From NCBI RefSeq assembly GCF_001598475.1, contig NZ_BCZA01000001.1, positions 558,001 through 622,000 on the forward strand: 64,000 bases of DNA, read 5' to 3'. Of the stretch, positions 17,744 through 26,033 are shown piece after piece (the stretch's first letter is position 1; every line of letters begins with the position of its first letter). The notes under the pieces are model-generated. The model saw only the letters and a program-made list of their open reading frames with translations. It was not told the DNA's origin and searched no databases. The stretch comes from Pantoea agglomerans NBRC 102470 (GTDB lineage: Bacteria > Pseudomonadota > Gammaproteobacteria > Enterobacterales > Enterobacteriaceae). The translations under genes and the position numbers were made by a program.

Positions 17744-17809
17744 TACCTGAGCAAACTACACAGTTTACCTTCGTATCTTTATACTTTCGCTTATCGATGG
17801 AGACGGGTA

Positions 17810-18235
17810 ATGAGCGATCTGACTGAATCCGCTGCAATGCTGCGCATGCTGGTGGGCAAGCTGGGCCGCCGGTTGCGCGAGTCAGCACCGCCTGGCGAAT
17901 TAACCTGGTCGCAGGTCGCGGTGCTGGGTCATCTGGTTCGCGATGGGGCGATGACGGTAACGCAACTGGCGGCGGCCGAGGGCGTACGTACCCAGTCAAT
18001 GGGCGCGACCGTCGCCGGGTTACTGGCGGCGGAACTGGTGACGGGCGAGCCGGATCCCCATGATGGCCGTAAAACCCGCTATCTTCCCACGACGTCCAGC
18101 ATGGCGGTGATTACGTCGAGTCGCGCGATGCGCGATGACTGGCTGGTCCGGACGCTGGAAGCGCGACTGAGTCCGGCAGAACAGCAGCAACTGACCGACG
18201 TTCTCCCTCTGCTGCAACGACTCACTGACTATTAA
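17810..18235 (+). CDS. MarR-family transcriptional regulator, 141 residues
   Basis: Winged-helix dimer regulator. The core LTWSQVAVLGHLVRDGAMTVTQLAAAEGVRTQSMGATV (about 30-70) is the HTH and PDPHDGRKTRY (about 80-90) is the typical MarR wing with the conserved Asp-Arg. The C-terminal helix (LSPAEQQQLTDVLPLLQRL) is for dimerisation. AGACGGG precedes the ATG. The isochorismatase-fold gene starts 15 nt after the stop, so the two are probably one operon and the enzyme may be its target. Confidence 0.85.
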   Translation: MSDLTESAAMLRMLVGKLGRRLRESAPPGELTWSQVAVLGHLVRDGAMTVTQLAAAEGVRTQSMGATVAGLLAAELVTGEPDPHDGRKTRYLPTTSSMAVITSSRAMRDDWLVRTLEARLSPAEQQQLTDVLPLLQRLTDY

Positions 18236-18250
18236 ATCTGAGGATTCAAC

Positions 18251-18811
18251 ATGGCTGTAACCACACTGGATGCAAAAACTGCGCTGATTGTTATCGACCT
18301 GCAACATGGCATTGTGGCGCTGCCGCTGGTTCATGAACCGCAGCCGGTGATCGAACGCTGTGCCGGACTGGCTGAGGCGTTTCGCGCGCACGATCTGCCG
18401 GTTGTGCTGGTTAACGTGGCTGGTGGGGCGCCGGGCCGCAATGAGCAGGCACGTCACAGCGGCGAATTGCCCGCCGACTGGGCCAAGCTGGTTCCGGCGA
18501 TGACCCCACAGCAAAATGACCTTACGGTCACCAAGAAAACCTGGGGTGCGTTTCACGCCACGGCGTTGCACGATGAGCTGCAAAAGCGCGGCATTACTCA
18601 GGTAGTGATTTGTGGTATCGCGACCAGTATCGGCGTGGAATCCACCGCACGACAGGCGTATGAGCTGGGTTACAACGTCACGCTGGCGACCGATGCGATG
18701 ACCGATCTCAACCTCGATACGCACAACAATAGCGTGAACCTGATCTTCCCGCGCCTGGGTGAAACCGGCAGCTGTGAGGATATTAAGGCGCAGCTGAATT
18801 CGCGCGCATGA
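18251..18811 (+). CDS. Isochorismatase-fold hydrolase lacking the catalytic Cys, 186 residues
   Basis: Cysteine-hydrolase/isochorismatase fold: the Asp in ALIVIDLQ (about residue 17) and the Lys in VTKKTWGAFH (about 96) are kept. The position of the nucleophilic Cys of nicotinamidases is Gly in GIATSIGVESTA (about 124). The same Cys-to-Gly change is found in true isochorismatases such as EntB, which use an acid-base rather than thiol mechanism. It may therefore hydrolyse a vinyl ether or other non-amide substrate. It lies 15 nt after the MarR gene. A hairpin follows. Confidence 0.8.
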   Translation: MAVTTLDAKTALIVIDLQHGIVALPLVHEPQPVIERCAGLAEAFRAHDLPVVLVNVAGGAPGRNEQARHSGELPADWAKLVPAMTPQQNDLTVTKKTWGAFHATALHDELQKRGITQVVICGIATSIGVESTARQAYELGYNVTLATDAMTDLNLDTHNNSVNLIFPRLGETGSCEDIKAQLNSRA

Positions 18812-18832
18812 TTGGCGTGTGACGTTAAGCGT

Positions 18833-18855
18833 CGGGCCACCGCGACGGTGGCCCG
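18833..18855. terminator. GC-rich hairpin after the isochorismatase-fold gene
   Basis: Perfect 10-bp stem CGGGCCACCG / CGGTGGCCCG with loop CGA. No T run follows, so it is either a weak terminator or an mRNA 3'-end stabiliser. Confidence 0.5.
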
Positions 18856-18902
18856 TTGAGGGCAGACATAGCTCTTATCAAAAAACTGCGCCATGTTTCT
18901 CC

Positions 18903-19166
18903 CTAGGGGGCCGGACGAAACTCTTCATCAGCAATCGCTGACATAATGACATTTAAATCGTCATCCTCATTCTGAAGCAGGATGTTTATTTCATTCCGCG
19001 CTTCAATAACAGGCATGTCATGATCAATATAGCTCTGGAGCATTTCTTCGAGGGTACTGCCAAAGTCGTCATGGTGGCAGCTTAAAAACACTCTTAACAT
19101 GCCGGTTAGCGCCGGGTATTGTTTCTCGGGTTTATCACCCCATCCACGGATAAGACGTGAGAACAT
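18903..19166 (-). CDS. Small acidic protein resembling CdiI_2-type immunity proteins, 87 residues
   Basis: The sequence YPALTGMLRVFLSCHHDDFGSTLEEMLQSYI followed by an acidic helical tail recalls the short CdiI_2 class of contact-dependent-inhibition immunity proteins (a YPxL start, an aromatic/H-D patch, a DDF/EE helix). No CdiA toxin or cdiB lies near it, so if correct it is an orphan immunity gene. The coding sequence is more AT-rich than its neighbours. It lies 21 nt upstream of the TonB-receptor stop on the same strand and is transcribed away from that gene's end. The family call is tentative. Confidence 0.5.
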   Translation of the reverse strand: MFSRLIRGWGDKPEKQYPALTGMLRVFLSCHHDDFGSTLEEMLQSYIDHDMPVIEARNEINILLQNEDDDLNVIMSAIADEEFRPAP

Positions 19167-19187
19167 AATGACGTTACCCGTTATAAT

Positions 19188-21308
19188 TTAGCGGAAGGCA
19201 TAACCCAGCGTTAAACCGACGCTGTAATTGCGGCCCGGCGCGGATTCGAAATAGCGACCATTACTCTCATTCACAATCACTGAACCCACATAGTGCCGGT
19301 CAAACAGGTTATCGACCCGGCCAAACAGATCCAGTGTCCAGTTCTCAACCAGCCACTTATAGCCACTGTTAACCGCTGCAACGGTGTAGGATGGGGTGTT
19401 CACGCTATTCTGATCTTCAGCGGCGATCTGGCTCAGATAACGTACCTCACTGCCTGCATAAAAGCCCTGTTCCGGCAGATAACCGAGTCCGGCGTAAGCC
19501 ATGTTACGGGCAATACCAGGAATGCGGTTGCCGTCACAGCTGTCGCTGCCGCAGGCGTTAGTGCGATAGCGCGCATCCAGCAGGGTGTAGGCCATCTTCA
19601 GCCGCCAGTCCCAGGCAAACTGCTGATCCAGGCTTAACTCCAGACCGCGACGGCGGGTCTGACCGGCATTTTTATAGGTAGTGCGTCCGCCACTGCTGGC
19701 ATCCGCCACAATCTCATCCTGGGTATCGGTCTGGAACAACGCCGCGCTGATCAAGCCATTGCCGATGCGTTTCTTACTACCAATCTCCAGCGTATCGCTG
19801 GTGGCCGGTTTCAGCCCCAGATTCAGACCGGTCGCGCCGTCTGAACGGTAAGAGAGCTCATTAATGGTCGGGGTTTCAAAGCCGCGACCGGCGGAGATCC
19901 ACGCGTTCCAGCCTGGGTCAAAGGCATACTTCAGTGCCGCAGCGGGCAGCCATTTGTGATAGCGCGCATCACCGCTGTCGTCGCCGTTACCGGGCTGAAT
20001 ATAGAAGTCATCAGAGTCAAAGTTAACGGTGCTGAACCGCACACCCGCATCCAGCGACAGCTTATCGGTCAGTTGCCAGGCGGTCTGCAGATAGGGATCG
20101 AGCGTCCACATCAGGTTGCGCTCATTGCGGCGAAGATTGCCCTGTTCGCCCAGTTGCGTCACCCCGTTGCTGACCGTGAAGTTTTCATAGCCCTTGCGGC
20201 GCTCGGTCATGGTTTCGTAGTCGAGTCCGCCGGTCAGCGCCACCGGAATAGACAGCAGCGTGTCGCGATGGGTCCAGCGGGTATCGACGCCCTGATAGTG
20301 GCGGGTCAGGGCGATCACGCCACCGGGATGAGACGGGTTGCGCTGCACGGCTGCGGGGATCGACTGGAACTGGGTAGTTTCGCGCATGCCCGCATAGAGC
20401 ATCACGCTGAGGTCGTCATTTTCACTCATCTGGCGCTGATAACGCAGGCCGCCCTGAGTCTGATCGACAGTCTTACGGGTGTTATAAAGCGGGACGTTGC
20501 TGACCACCTGACGTGGATTCTCACGCCACTGCGCCTCGGTTAAGCCGCCGGGATCCTGCGCGTCAATGTGAACGCTGTTAAACAGCAGCGTCAGGGTGCT
20601 GACATCATCAATACGCACGCCCAGTCGGGCGTTGCCAAGGTTCTTCTGCGCAGCGCTGTGATCACGATAGCCGTGAGTGGTGAAGCGTGAGGCGGAGACG
20701 GTGTAGTTAACATCCCCGGCATGGCTGCCGTCACCGGTCGCACCGCTGGCTTTCACGCTGTTGCGCCAGCTGCCATAGCTGCCGTACCAGCTGCTGGCTT
20801 CAAGCGTGGTCGGCTGCTGACCCTGCTGAGTGGTGACATTGATCACGCCACCCGAAGCGTTGCCATAAAGCGCAGAGAACGGGCCGCGCAGCACCTCAAC
20901 ATGATCAATTGAGCCGATATCGATATTGGAGGTCTGCGCCTGACCATCCGGCATGGTGGCCGGGATGCCGTCCACATAGATGCGCAGCCCGCGTACGCCG
21001 TAGGTTGAGCGGGAGCCAAAGCCACGCATCGACAGCTGCAGGTCCTGCGCGTAATTTTGCCTGTTCTGGATCTGCAGACCCGGCACGCTGCTGAGGTTTT
21101 CCGACAGGTTAACGCGCGGCGCTGCCTGGCGCATATCGTCACCACTGACCACGCTCAGGGCCGCAGGCGTATCAAGTTCGTTAAGGCCCGTTTCCGGCGG
21201 TGCAGCCGTGACGACCAGGGTATTGTCATTATCCGCCGCCAGCAGCGGCAGTGGCAAAATGGCAGGCAACATCAACAGCGTCGCCTGGCGCAGAGAGATT
21301 ATTTTCAT
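19188..21308 (-). CDS. pqqU: TonB-dependent outer-membrane receptor YncD/PqqU
   Basis: 706 residues from MKIISLRQ at 21308 (signal peptide to about residue 23), then a plug domain (NYAQDLQLSMRGFGSRSTYGVRG, ALYGNASGGVINV) and a 22-strand barrel ending in aromatic F. It is colinear with E. coli YncD, including YVDGIPATMPDGQ, GRGFETPTINELSYR and RVDNLFDRHYVGSVIVNESNGRY. YncD has been reported as PqqU, the high-affinity importer of pyrroloquinoline quinone. The full pqq operon about 5 kb away fits that role. The 5' region has a weak AGG ribosome site. Confidence 0.9.
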   Translation of the reverse strand: MKIISLRQATLLMLPAILPLPLLAADNDNTLVVTAAPPETGLNELDTPAALSVVSGDDMRQAAPRVNLSENLSSVPGLQIQNRQNYAQDLQLSMRGFGSRSTYGVRGLRIYVDGIPATMPDGQAQTSNIDIGSIDHVEVLRGPFSALYGNASGGVINVTTQQGQQPTTLEASSWYGSYGSWRNSVKASGATGDGSHAGDVNYTVSASRFTTHGYRDHSAAQKNLGNARLGVRIDDVSTLTLLFNSVHIDAQDPGGLTEAQWRENPRQVVSNVPLYNTRKTVDQTQGGLRYQRQMSENDDLSVMLYAGMRETTQFQSIPAAVQRNPSHPGGVIALTRHYQGVDTRWTHRDTLLSIPVALTGGLDYETMTERRKGYENFTVSNGVTQLGEQGNLRRNERNLMWTLDPYLQTAWQLTDKLSLDAGVRFSTVNFDSDDFYIQPGNGDDSGDARYHKWLPAAALKYAFDPGWNAWISAGRGFETPTINELSYRSDGATGLNLGLKPATSDTLEIGSKKRIGNGLISAALFQTDTQDEIVADASSGGRTTYKNAGQTRRRGLELSLDQQFAWDWRLKMAYTLLDARYRTNACGSDSCDGNRIPGIARNMAYAGLGYLPEQGFYAGSEVRYLSQIAAEDQNSVNTPSYTVAAVNSGYKWLVENWTLDLFGRVDNLFDRHYVGSVIVNESNGRYFESAPGRNYSVGLTLGYAFR

Positions 21309-21502
21309 TATATGTGGCCTGAAAAAAGAGAGGATATGAACCAGGTGGAACAATTTCCGCATATGGTAAGGGTTTGATGCGCTGGGGTACATCGTTTCGG
21401 GCTGGATTTTTTCTCTGTTTACCGCCAGGCTGGAATCCATCTTTTGCAGTGATCAGGCGTCCGATTCACCCGGATGCAGACAAAAAACTCACGGGAGTCA
21501 GC

Positions 21503-22363
21503 ATGAAACAACCTGAAGTGGCGGTTCTGGGATTAGGCGCAATGGGGCACGCATTTGCCGCCAACCTGCTGAAAAATGGCTTTCGCGTTCATGGCTGGAA
21601 CCGCACCCGCGCGCGCGGCGAAGATCTGCTGGATGCGGGTTTGCAGCTGGCTGACTCGCCAGCCGAGGCGGTGCGTGAAGCAGATGTCGTGATCGCCATG
21701 CTGTCTGATGGTGACACCACTGAGCAGGTGCTGCATCAGGTCCAGGAGGCGTTTAAGCAGGGCGCGACGCTCTGCCAGATGGGCACCATCGGCGTAGAAA
21801 AAACCGACGCGCTGATCGCCTTTTTCGCAGAAAAACGCCCCGATTTGTTACTGATCGACGCGCCGGTCTCCGGCACCAAAGCACCAGCAGAGAATGCGCA
21901 GATTCTGGTGCTGGCCAGCGGCGATCAGAGCCGGGCGCAGGCCGCAGAAGCGGTGTTTGCTGCCATCAGTAAAGGCACCCAGTGGCTGGGTGAGGCGGGA
22001 AAAAGCACCCGGATGAAGCTGGTCATCAACAGCTGGCTGATTGGCATGATGCAGAGCCTGGCGGAGAGTACCCGGCTGGCAGAGCAGTTCGGCTTTTCCA
22101 CCGACGATCTCTGGCAGGTGCTGGAGGGCGGTCCGCTGGCCGCACCGTATGCAAAAATGAAGCTCGGGATGATCGCCAGCGACGACTTCACGCCGCAGAT
22201 GCATCTGGTCTGGGCGCTGAAAGATGCCCGCCTGGCGCTGGATGCCGCAGAGACGCCGCTGCCGGCGCTGGAGAATATCGCCCAGCTCTGGCAGCAGGCG
22301 GTGGAGGCCGGACACGGTGAAGAGGATCTGGCGGTGATCTACCGCTACCTGAAGGCGCAATGA
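21503..22363 (+). CDS. NAD(P)-dependent beta-hydroxyacid dehydrogenase (HIBADH family)
   Basis: 286 residues. The N-terminal Rossmann domain has VLGLGAMGHAFAANL (GxGxMG, about 8-22), then WNRT after strand 2, suggesting NADP(H) preference. The substrate loop is DAPVSGTKAPAE (about 118-130), and the catalytic Lys is in GKSTRMKLVINS (about 168-174). It could act on 3-hydroxyisobutyrate-, tartronate- or gamma-hydroxybutyrate-like substrates; the exact one is not readable. GGGAG lies 6 nt before the ATG. Its stop overlaps the start of the AraC gene by 4 nt. Confidence 0.85.
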   Translation: MKQPEVAVLGLGAMGHAFAANLLKNGFRVHGWNRTRARGEDLLDAGLQLADSPAEAVREADVVIAMLSDGDTTEQVLHQVQEAFKQGATLCQMGTIGVEKTDALIAFFAEKRPDLLLIDAPVSGTKAPAENAQILVLASGDQSRAQAAEAVFAAISKGTQWLGEAGKSTRMKLVINSWLIGMMQSLAESTRLAEQFGFSTDDLWQVLEGGPLAAPYAKMKLGMIASDDFTPQMHLVWALKDARLALDAAETPLPALENIAQLWQQAVEAGHGEEDLAVIYRYLKAQ

Positions 22364-23139
22364 GTCAGCAGCATTTTGACTTCAGCACGCGTCCGCTGGT
22401 GCCGCTTGCGCACGATTATCTGCACGGTGCCAGCGAACCCTGGCACCAGCACGCCTGTGCCCAGCTGATCCACACCCTGAGCGGCGTGGTAAGGGTAGAG
22501 ACGGAGTATGGCAGCTGGATTGTGCCGCCGAGTCGCGGCGTCTGGCTGCCCGCATTTACCCGTCATGCGCTGCAGATTACCGGCAGTGTGGCGGCGCGCA
22601 CGCTGTTTATCGATCCGCTGGCGCGCGCCGATCTGCCCGCCAGTTGTCAGGTGGTGCAAATCTCACCGCTGCTGCGCGAGCTGATTGTCACGGCGCTGAG
22701 CCTGCCAGAGCGTTACGCCGCAGGCAGTCGGGCCGAGCGGGTGATGGAGTTAATTCTGGATGAGATTCGGGGCATGGATGTGCTGCCCTTTGCGCTGCCA
22801 ACGCCCGACAGTCCCCGTTTACAGGCGCTGTGCGAGCTGATTCAGCAGACGCCCGGTGAGAGCTGGACGCTGCTGCGGGCCAGTGCCCACCTGAATGTCT
22901 CGGGCCGCACTCTTGCCCGCCATTTTATGCGCGAAACCGGCCTGCAGTTCAGCGACTGGGTGCGGCGCGCCCGACTGGCTATCGCCCTGACGCGACTGGC
23001 TCAGGGCGACTCCGTGCTGCGGGTGGCGCTGGAGCTGGGCTATGAAAGCCCCAGCGCGTTTAGTGCGATGTTTCGTCGTCTGCTGGGCGTCTCTCCGACT
23101 GACTATTTTCCGCCTGCAGAAACTGGCCTGCCGCGCTGA
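22360..23139 (+). CDS. AraC-family regulator with N-terminal cupin (NimR/YeaM type)
   Basis: 259 residues: cupin-like N-terminus with an HQHACAQL motif (about 28-35), linker, then two HTH motifs (WTLLRASAHLNVSGRTLARHFM near 170 and VLRVALELGYESPSAFSAMFRRLLG near 223). The layout matches the YeaM/NimR group, which often controls a neighbouring transporter. It is translationally coupled to the dehydrogenase gene. The 3' end overlaps the 3' end of convergent leuA by 80 nt. Confidence 0.82.
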   Translation: MSQQHFDFSTRPLVPLAHDYLHGASEPWHQHACAQLIHTLSGVVRVETEYGSWIVPPSRGVWLPAFTRHALQITGSVAARTLFIDPLARADLPASCQVVQISPLLRELIVTALSLPERYAAGSRAERVMELILDEIRGMDVLPFALPTPDSPRLQALCELIQQTPGESWTLLRASAHLNVSGRTLARHFMRETGLQFSDWVRRARLAIALTRLAQGDSVLRVALELGYESPSAFSAMFRRLLGVSPTDYFPPAETGLPR

Positions 23140-24775
23140 GCAGCGCCTGCAGGGCGGCGCGGGCGGTGTCATTGTCGATACTCACTCCCCAGGCTCGCGC
23201 GCCACGGGCATCCACGCAGCTGATATAGGCCACCGAGCGGCTGTCACTGCGTCGTCCCAGCGTATGCTCGTGATAGTCCTCAATGGTCAGATGCAGATCA
23301 AACGCGCTGCGCAGGGCATTGACCGCCGCCGACAGCCAGCCGTTGCCGCTGCCGGTCAGCATCAGCGATTGCGTCTGATACACCACGCTGGCGCTAATCT
23401 GCGTCTGCCCGCCGCTGTCACTCTGGCTGTCAGCCCGCTGTAATGCCACCGCGGGCTGCGTTACGCCATACTGGCGGCAGAAGAGCTGCCACAGCGCGTA
23501 GTGCGTCATCTCTCCGCCGTGCCGGTCAGTCTCCTGCTGAACACAGCGGCTGAAATCCTGCTGCAGCGCTCGCGGCATTTGTAACCCGTGATTCTGCTCC
23601 AGCAGCCAGGCGGCCCCGCTTTTTCCCGACTGGCTGTTAACGCGGATCACCGCCTCATAGCTACAGCCAATGTCGGCCGGGTCCAGCGGCAGGTAAGGCA
23701 TCTGCCACTCTGTCTCCTGCTGCTGAGCGCGGATGGCAAACCCTTTTTTAATTGCATCCTGATGAGAACCAGAGAAGGCGGTGAAGACCAGCTCGCCCGC
23801 ATAGGGATGGCGCGGATGAACCGGCAGCTGGTTGCAGCGGGTTACCACTTCAATTACCTCATGCATCTGGCTGAAATCGAGCTGGGGCGAAACGCCCTGG
23901 GTATAGAGATTCAGCGCCAGCGTCACCAGGTCCACATTGCCGGTGCGTTCACCGTTACCAAACAGACAGCCCTCGACCCGGTCAGCGCCCGCCAGCAGCG
24001 CCAGTTCTGCGCAGGCAACGCCGGTGCCGCGATCGTTGTGCGGATGCACGCTGATGCAGACGGCATCACGGCGGCTGAAGTGACGGCAGAAAAACTCAAT
24101 CTGATCGGCATAAACGTTGGGTGTGTTCACCTCCACCGTGGCGGGAAGGTTAATGATCATCGGGCGCTGCGCGTCCGGTTGCCAGACATCGGCTACCGCC
24201 TCGCAGATCTCCAGCACAAACTCCGGCTCGGTAAAGCAGAAGGTCTCTGGCGAATATTCAAAGGTCCAGTGGGTTTCCGGCTGCGCCTCGCATTCGGCGC
24301 GGATCTGCCGTGCACCAGCGGTGGCCAGCGCCACGATTTCCGCTTTGCTCTGCTTAAATACCCGCTCGCGAAACAGCGGCGCGGTGGCGTTATAGAGATG
24401 CACGATGGCGCGCGGGACGCCCCGCAGCGCCACAAACGTGCGGGCAATCAGGTCCTCACGCGCCTGAGTCAGCACCTGTAACGTCACATCCTCCGGGATA
24501 CGCTGCTGCTCAATCAGGTCGCGGACGAAATCGAAATCGGTCTGCGACGCCGAGGGAAAGGCGACCTCGATCTCCCGAAACCCGCAGCGCAGCAGCAGAT
24601 CCCAGAAGGCCATTTTGCGTTCCCGATCCATCGGTTCTGCCAGCGCCTGATTGCCGTCACGCAAATCGGTGGAGAGCCAGCGCGGCGCCTGGGTCAGCTG
24701 GCGTGAGGGCCACTGGCGATCGGGCAGGGTGATCAGCGGGGAGGGACGATATTTATCAGCGGGTCGGGTCAGCAT
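23060..24775 (-). CDS. leuA: Class II 2-isopropylmalate synthase
   Basis: Condenses acetyl-CoA with 2-oxoisovalerate to 2-isopropylmalate, the first step of leucine synthesis. At 571 residues it belongs to the yeast/actinobacterial-type LeuA rather than the 520-residue enterobacterial form. The TIM barrel has the metal-binding DLRDGNQAL (about 37-45), VHPHNDRGTG (about 245), GNGERTGN, and a C-terminal regulatory domain. The start at 24775 follows AGGAG at about 7 nt; an upstream in-frame extension would be the MQV repeat and lacks a ribosome site. It is probably a second LeuA and may use a related 2-oxo acid. No other leu gene is nearby. Confidence 0.87.
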   Translation of the reverse strand: MLTRPADKYRPSPLITLPDRQWPSRQLTQAPRWLSTDLRDGNQALAEPMDRERKMAFWDLLLRCGFREIEVAFPSASQTDFDFVRDLIEQQRIPEDVTLQVLTQAREDLIARTFVALRGVPRAIVHLYNATAPLFRERVFKQSKAEIVALATAGARQIRAECEAQPETHWTFEYSPETFCFTEPEFVLEICEAVADVWQPDAQRPMIINLPATVEVNTPNVYADQIEFFCRHFSRRDAVCISVHPHNDRGTGVACAELALLAGADRVEGCLFGNGERTGNVDLVTLALNLYTQGVSPQLDFSQMHEVIEVVTRCNQLPVHPRHPYAGELVFTAFSGSHQDAIKKGFAIRAQQQETEWQMPYLPLDPADIGCSYEAVIRVNSQSGKSGAAWLLEQNHGLQMPRALQQDFSRCVQQETDRHGGEMTHYALWQLFCRQYGVTQPAVALQRADSQSDSGGQTQISASVVYQTQSLMLTGSGNGWLSAAVNALRSAFDLHLTIEDYHEHTLGRRSDSRSVAYISCVDARGARAWGVSIDNDTARAALQALLSAAGQFLQAENSQSERRPADDETSH

Positions 24776-24797
24776 AAGAGTCTCCTGTGGTTTTTTA

Positions 24798-24986
24798 TCA
24801 GTCTGCCGACACGCCTCCGGGTCCGCGCGCGCAGGGCTGACAACCTGACGCGCAAAAGTGACAACACCCTGCATGACCTGCATGACCTGCATGACCTGCA
24901 TGACCTGCATGACCTGCATGACCTGCATGACCTGCGTGGCCCTGCGTGCGCTCTGGTTTGGTGAATCCGCCGGGCAGGGTTAGCAT
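24798..24986 (-). CDS. Possible 62-residue Gly-His-Ala repeat, Cys-rich small protein upstream of leuA
   Basis: An ATG at 24986 (AGGCGA about 5 nt upstream) opens a frame ending at 24798, 22 nt before the leuA start. It reads MLTLPGGFTKPERTQ, then eight GHA units encoded by the 9-bp tandem repeat plus a diverged flanking unit, then a CCHFCASGCQPCARG tail with five Cys. His- and Cys-rich tracts suggest metal binding or a modified peptide; the ORF could equally be a chance product of the repeat. Confidence 0.3.
   Translation of the reverse strand: MLTLPGGFTKPERTQGHAGHAGHAGHAGHAGHAGHAGHAGCCHFCASGCQPCARGPGGVSAD
24871..24933. repeat. 9-bp tandem repeat, seven perfect copies
   Basis: GCATGACCT is repeated seven times without error, followed by a diverged unit (GCGTGGCCCT). 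It lies between leuA and the divergent dipeptidase. The unit is a multiple of three, so copy number can change without shifting any reading frame. Perfect identity suggests recent slippage. Confidence 0.95.
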
Positions 24987-25014
24987 GGTCGCCTGTTTAT
25001 TTGGGTGGACTCTT

Positions 25015-26031
25015 ATGCTGATTTTTGACGGTCACAACGATCTGTTGCTTAACCTCTGGCTGCATCATCGTGATGCGCCCGCGCAGGCGTTTTATCAGGG
25101 GATTGAACGGGGCCACCTCGATTTTCCGCGCATTCAGCAGGGCGGGCTCGGCGGCGGGCTGTTTGCAATCTTTGTGCCTCCGCAGGAGTACATTGCCCGC
25201 ACCGTTCCGGCACGTGCCGACGAGCCGTTTCAACCGCTTCAGATCATGTGGCAACAGCTTGAGATCCTGCAGCAGCTGGCTGATGCGTCAGGCGGGCGGG
25301 CGCGACTCTGCCGTAGCCATGACGAGATCGTCGCCTGCCGCGCCGCAGGCGTACTGGCGATGGTGGCACACATCGAAGGTGCTGATGCGCTGGATGAGGA
25401 GGGCGAGCAGCTGCACGCCTTCTGGCAGGCGGGAGTGCGCAGCATCGGGCCATTCTGGAATCTGGCCAGCCGCTTTGGTGAAGGCGTCAGCGGCACCTTT
25501 CCTGGCTCGCCCGACACCGGGCCAGGCCTGACCCGCGCCGGAGAGAGGCTGATTCAGCAGGCGAGTGACCTGAAGATGATGATTGACGTGTCGCATATGA
25601 ACGCAAAAGCCTTTTGGGACACCGCCCGGCTCTCCAGCGCGCCGCTGGTCGCCAGCCACTCCAACGCGCATGCTCTCTGTCCGCAGCCGCGTAATCTGAC
25701 GGATGACCAGCTGGTGGCAATCCGCGACAGCGGCGGTCTGGTCGGCATTAATTTCGGCAACGCTTTTCTGCGCGCCGACGGTAAACGCGACGCTGACACG
25801 CCATTAACAGAAATTGTTAAGCATTGTGATCACTTGTTGAAGATAATGGGCAGCGACCATGTAGCCTTTGGCTCTGATTTCGACGGGATTACCCCACCGG
25901 CTGCGCTGGGCGATGTCAGCGGATTGCCGCGATTGCTCGCCGCTTTTCAGGAAGCGGGCTATGATCAGACACTGACAGAGAAACTGGCATGGGGAAACTG
26001 GCAGCGGGTTTTACATCTGACCGGGCTGTGA
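25015..26031 (+). CDS. Membrane dipeptidase (peptidase family M19)
   Basis: 338 residues, zinc dipeptidase of the renal-dipeptidase family. The start MLIFDGHNDLL gives the first metal motif (HxD, about residues 6-8); Glu follows in AHIEGADAL (about 120), His in IDVSHMNAK and ASHSNAHAL, and Asp in AFGSDFDGI. GGTGGA precedes the ATG. It reads towards pqqA, 143 nt upstream of it. It has no signal peptide, so it is probably cytoplasmic. Dipeptide cleavage could help degrade PqqA-derived peptide, but that is inference from position. Confidence 0.88.
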   Translation: MLIFDGHNDLLLNLWLHHRDAPAQAFYQGIERGHLDFPRIQQGGLGGGLFAIFVPPQEYIARTVPARADEPFQPLQIMWQQLEILQQLADASGGRARLCRSHDEIVACRAAGVLAMVAHIEGADALDEEGEQLHAFWQAGVRSIGPFWNLASRFGEGVSGTFPGSPDTGPGLTRAGERLIQQASDLKMMIDVSHMNAKAFWDTARLSSAPLVASHSNAHALCPQPRNLTDDQLVAIRDSGGLVGINFGNAFLRADGKRDADTPLTEIVKHCDHLLKIMGSDHVAFGSDFDGITPPAALGDVSGLPRLLAAFQEAGYDQTLTEKLAWGNWQRVLHLTGL

Positions 26032-26033
26032 TA

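Noticed and set aside
24776-24928. N-terminal MQV-repeat extension of leuA
   Set aside because: The added 51 codons are the translated 9-bp repeat plus low-complexity sequence. The start at 24775 has the AGGAG ribosome site and the family N-terminus.
24871-24933. Short tandem repeats as a CRISPR array
   Set aside because: The unit is 9 bp with no spacers between copies and no cas genes are nearby; it is a simple tandem repeat.
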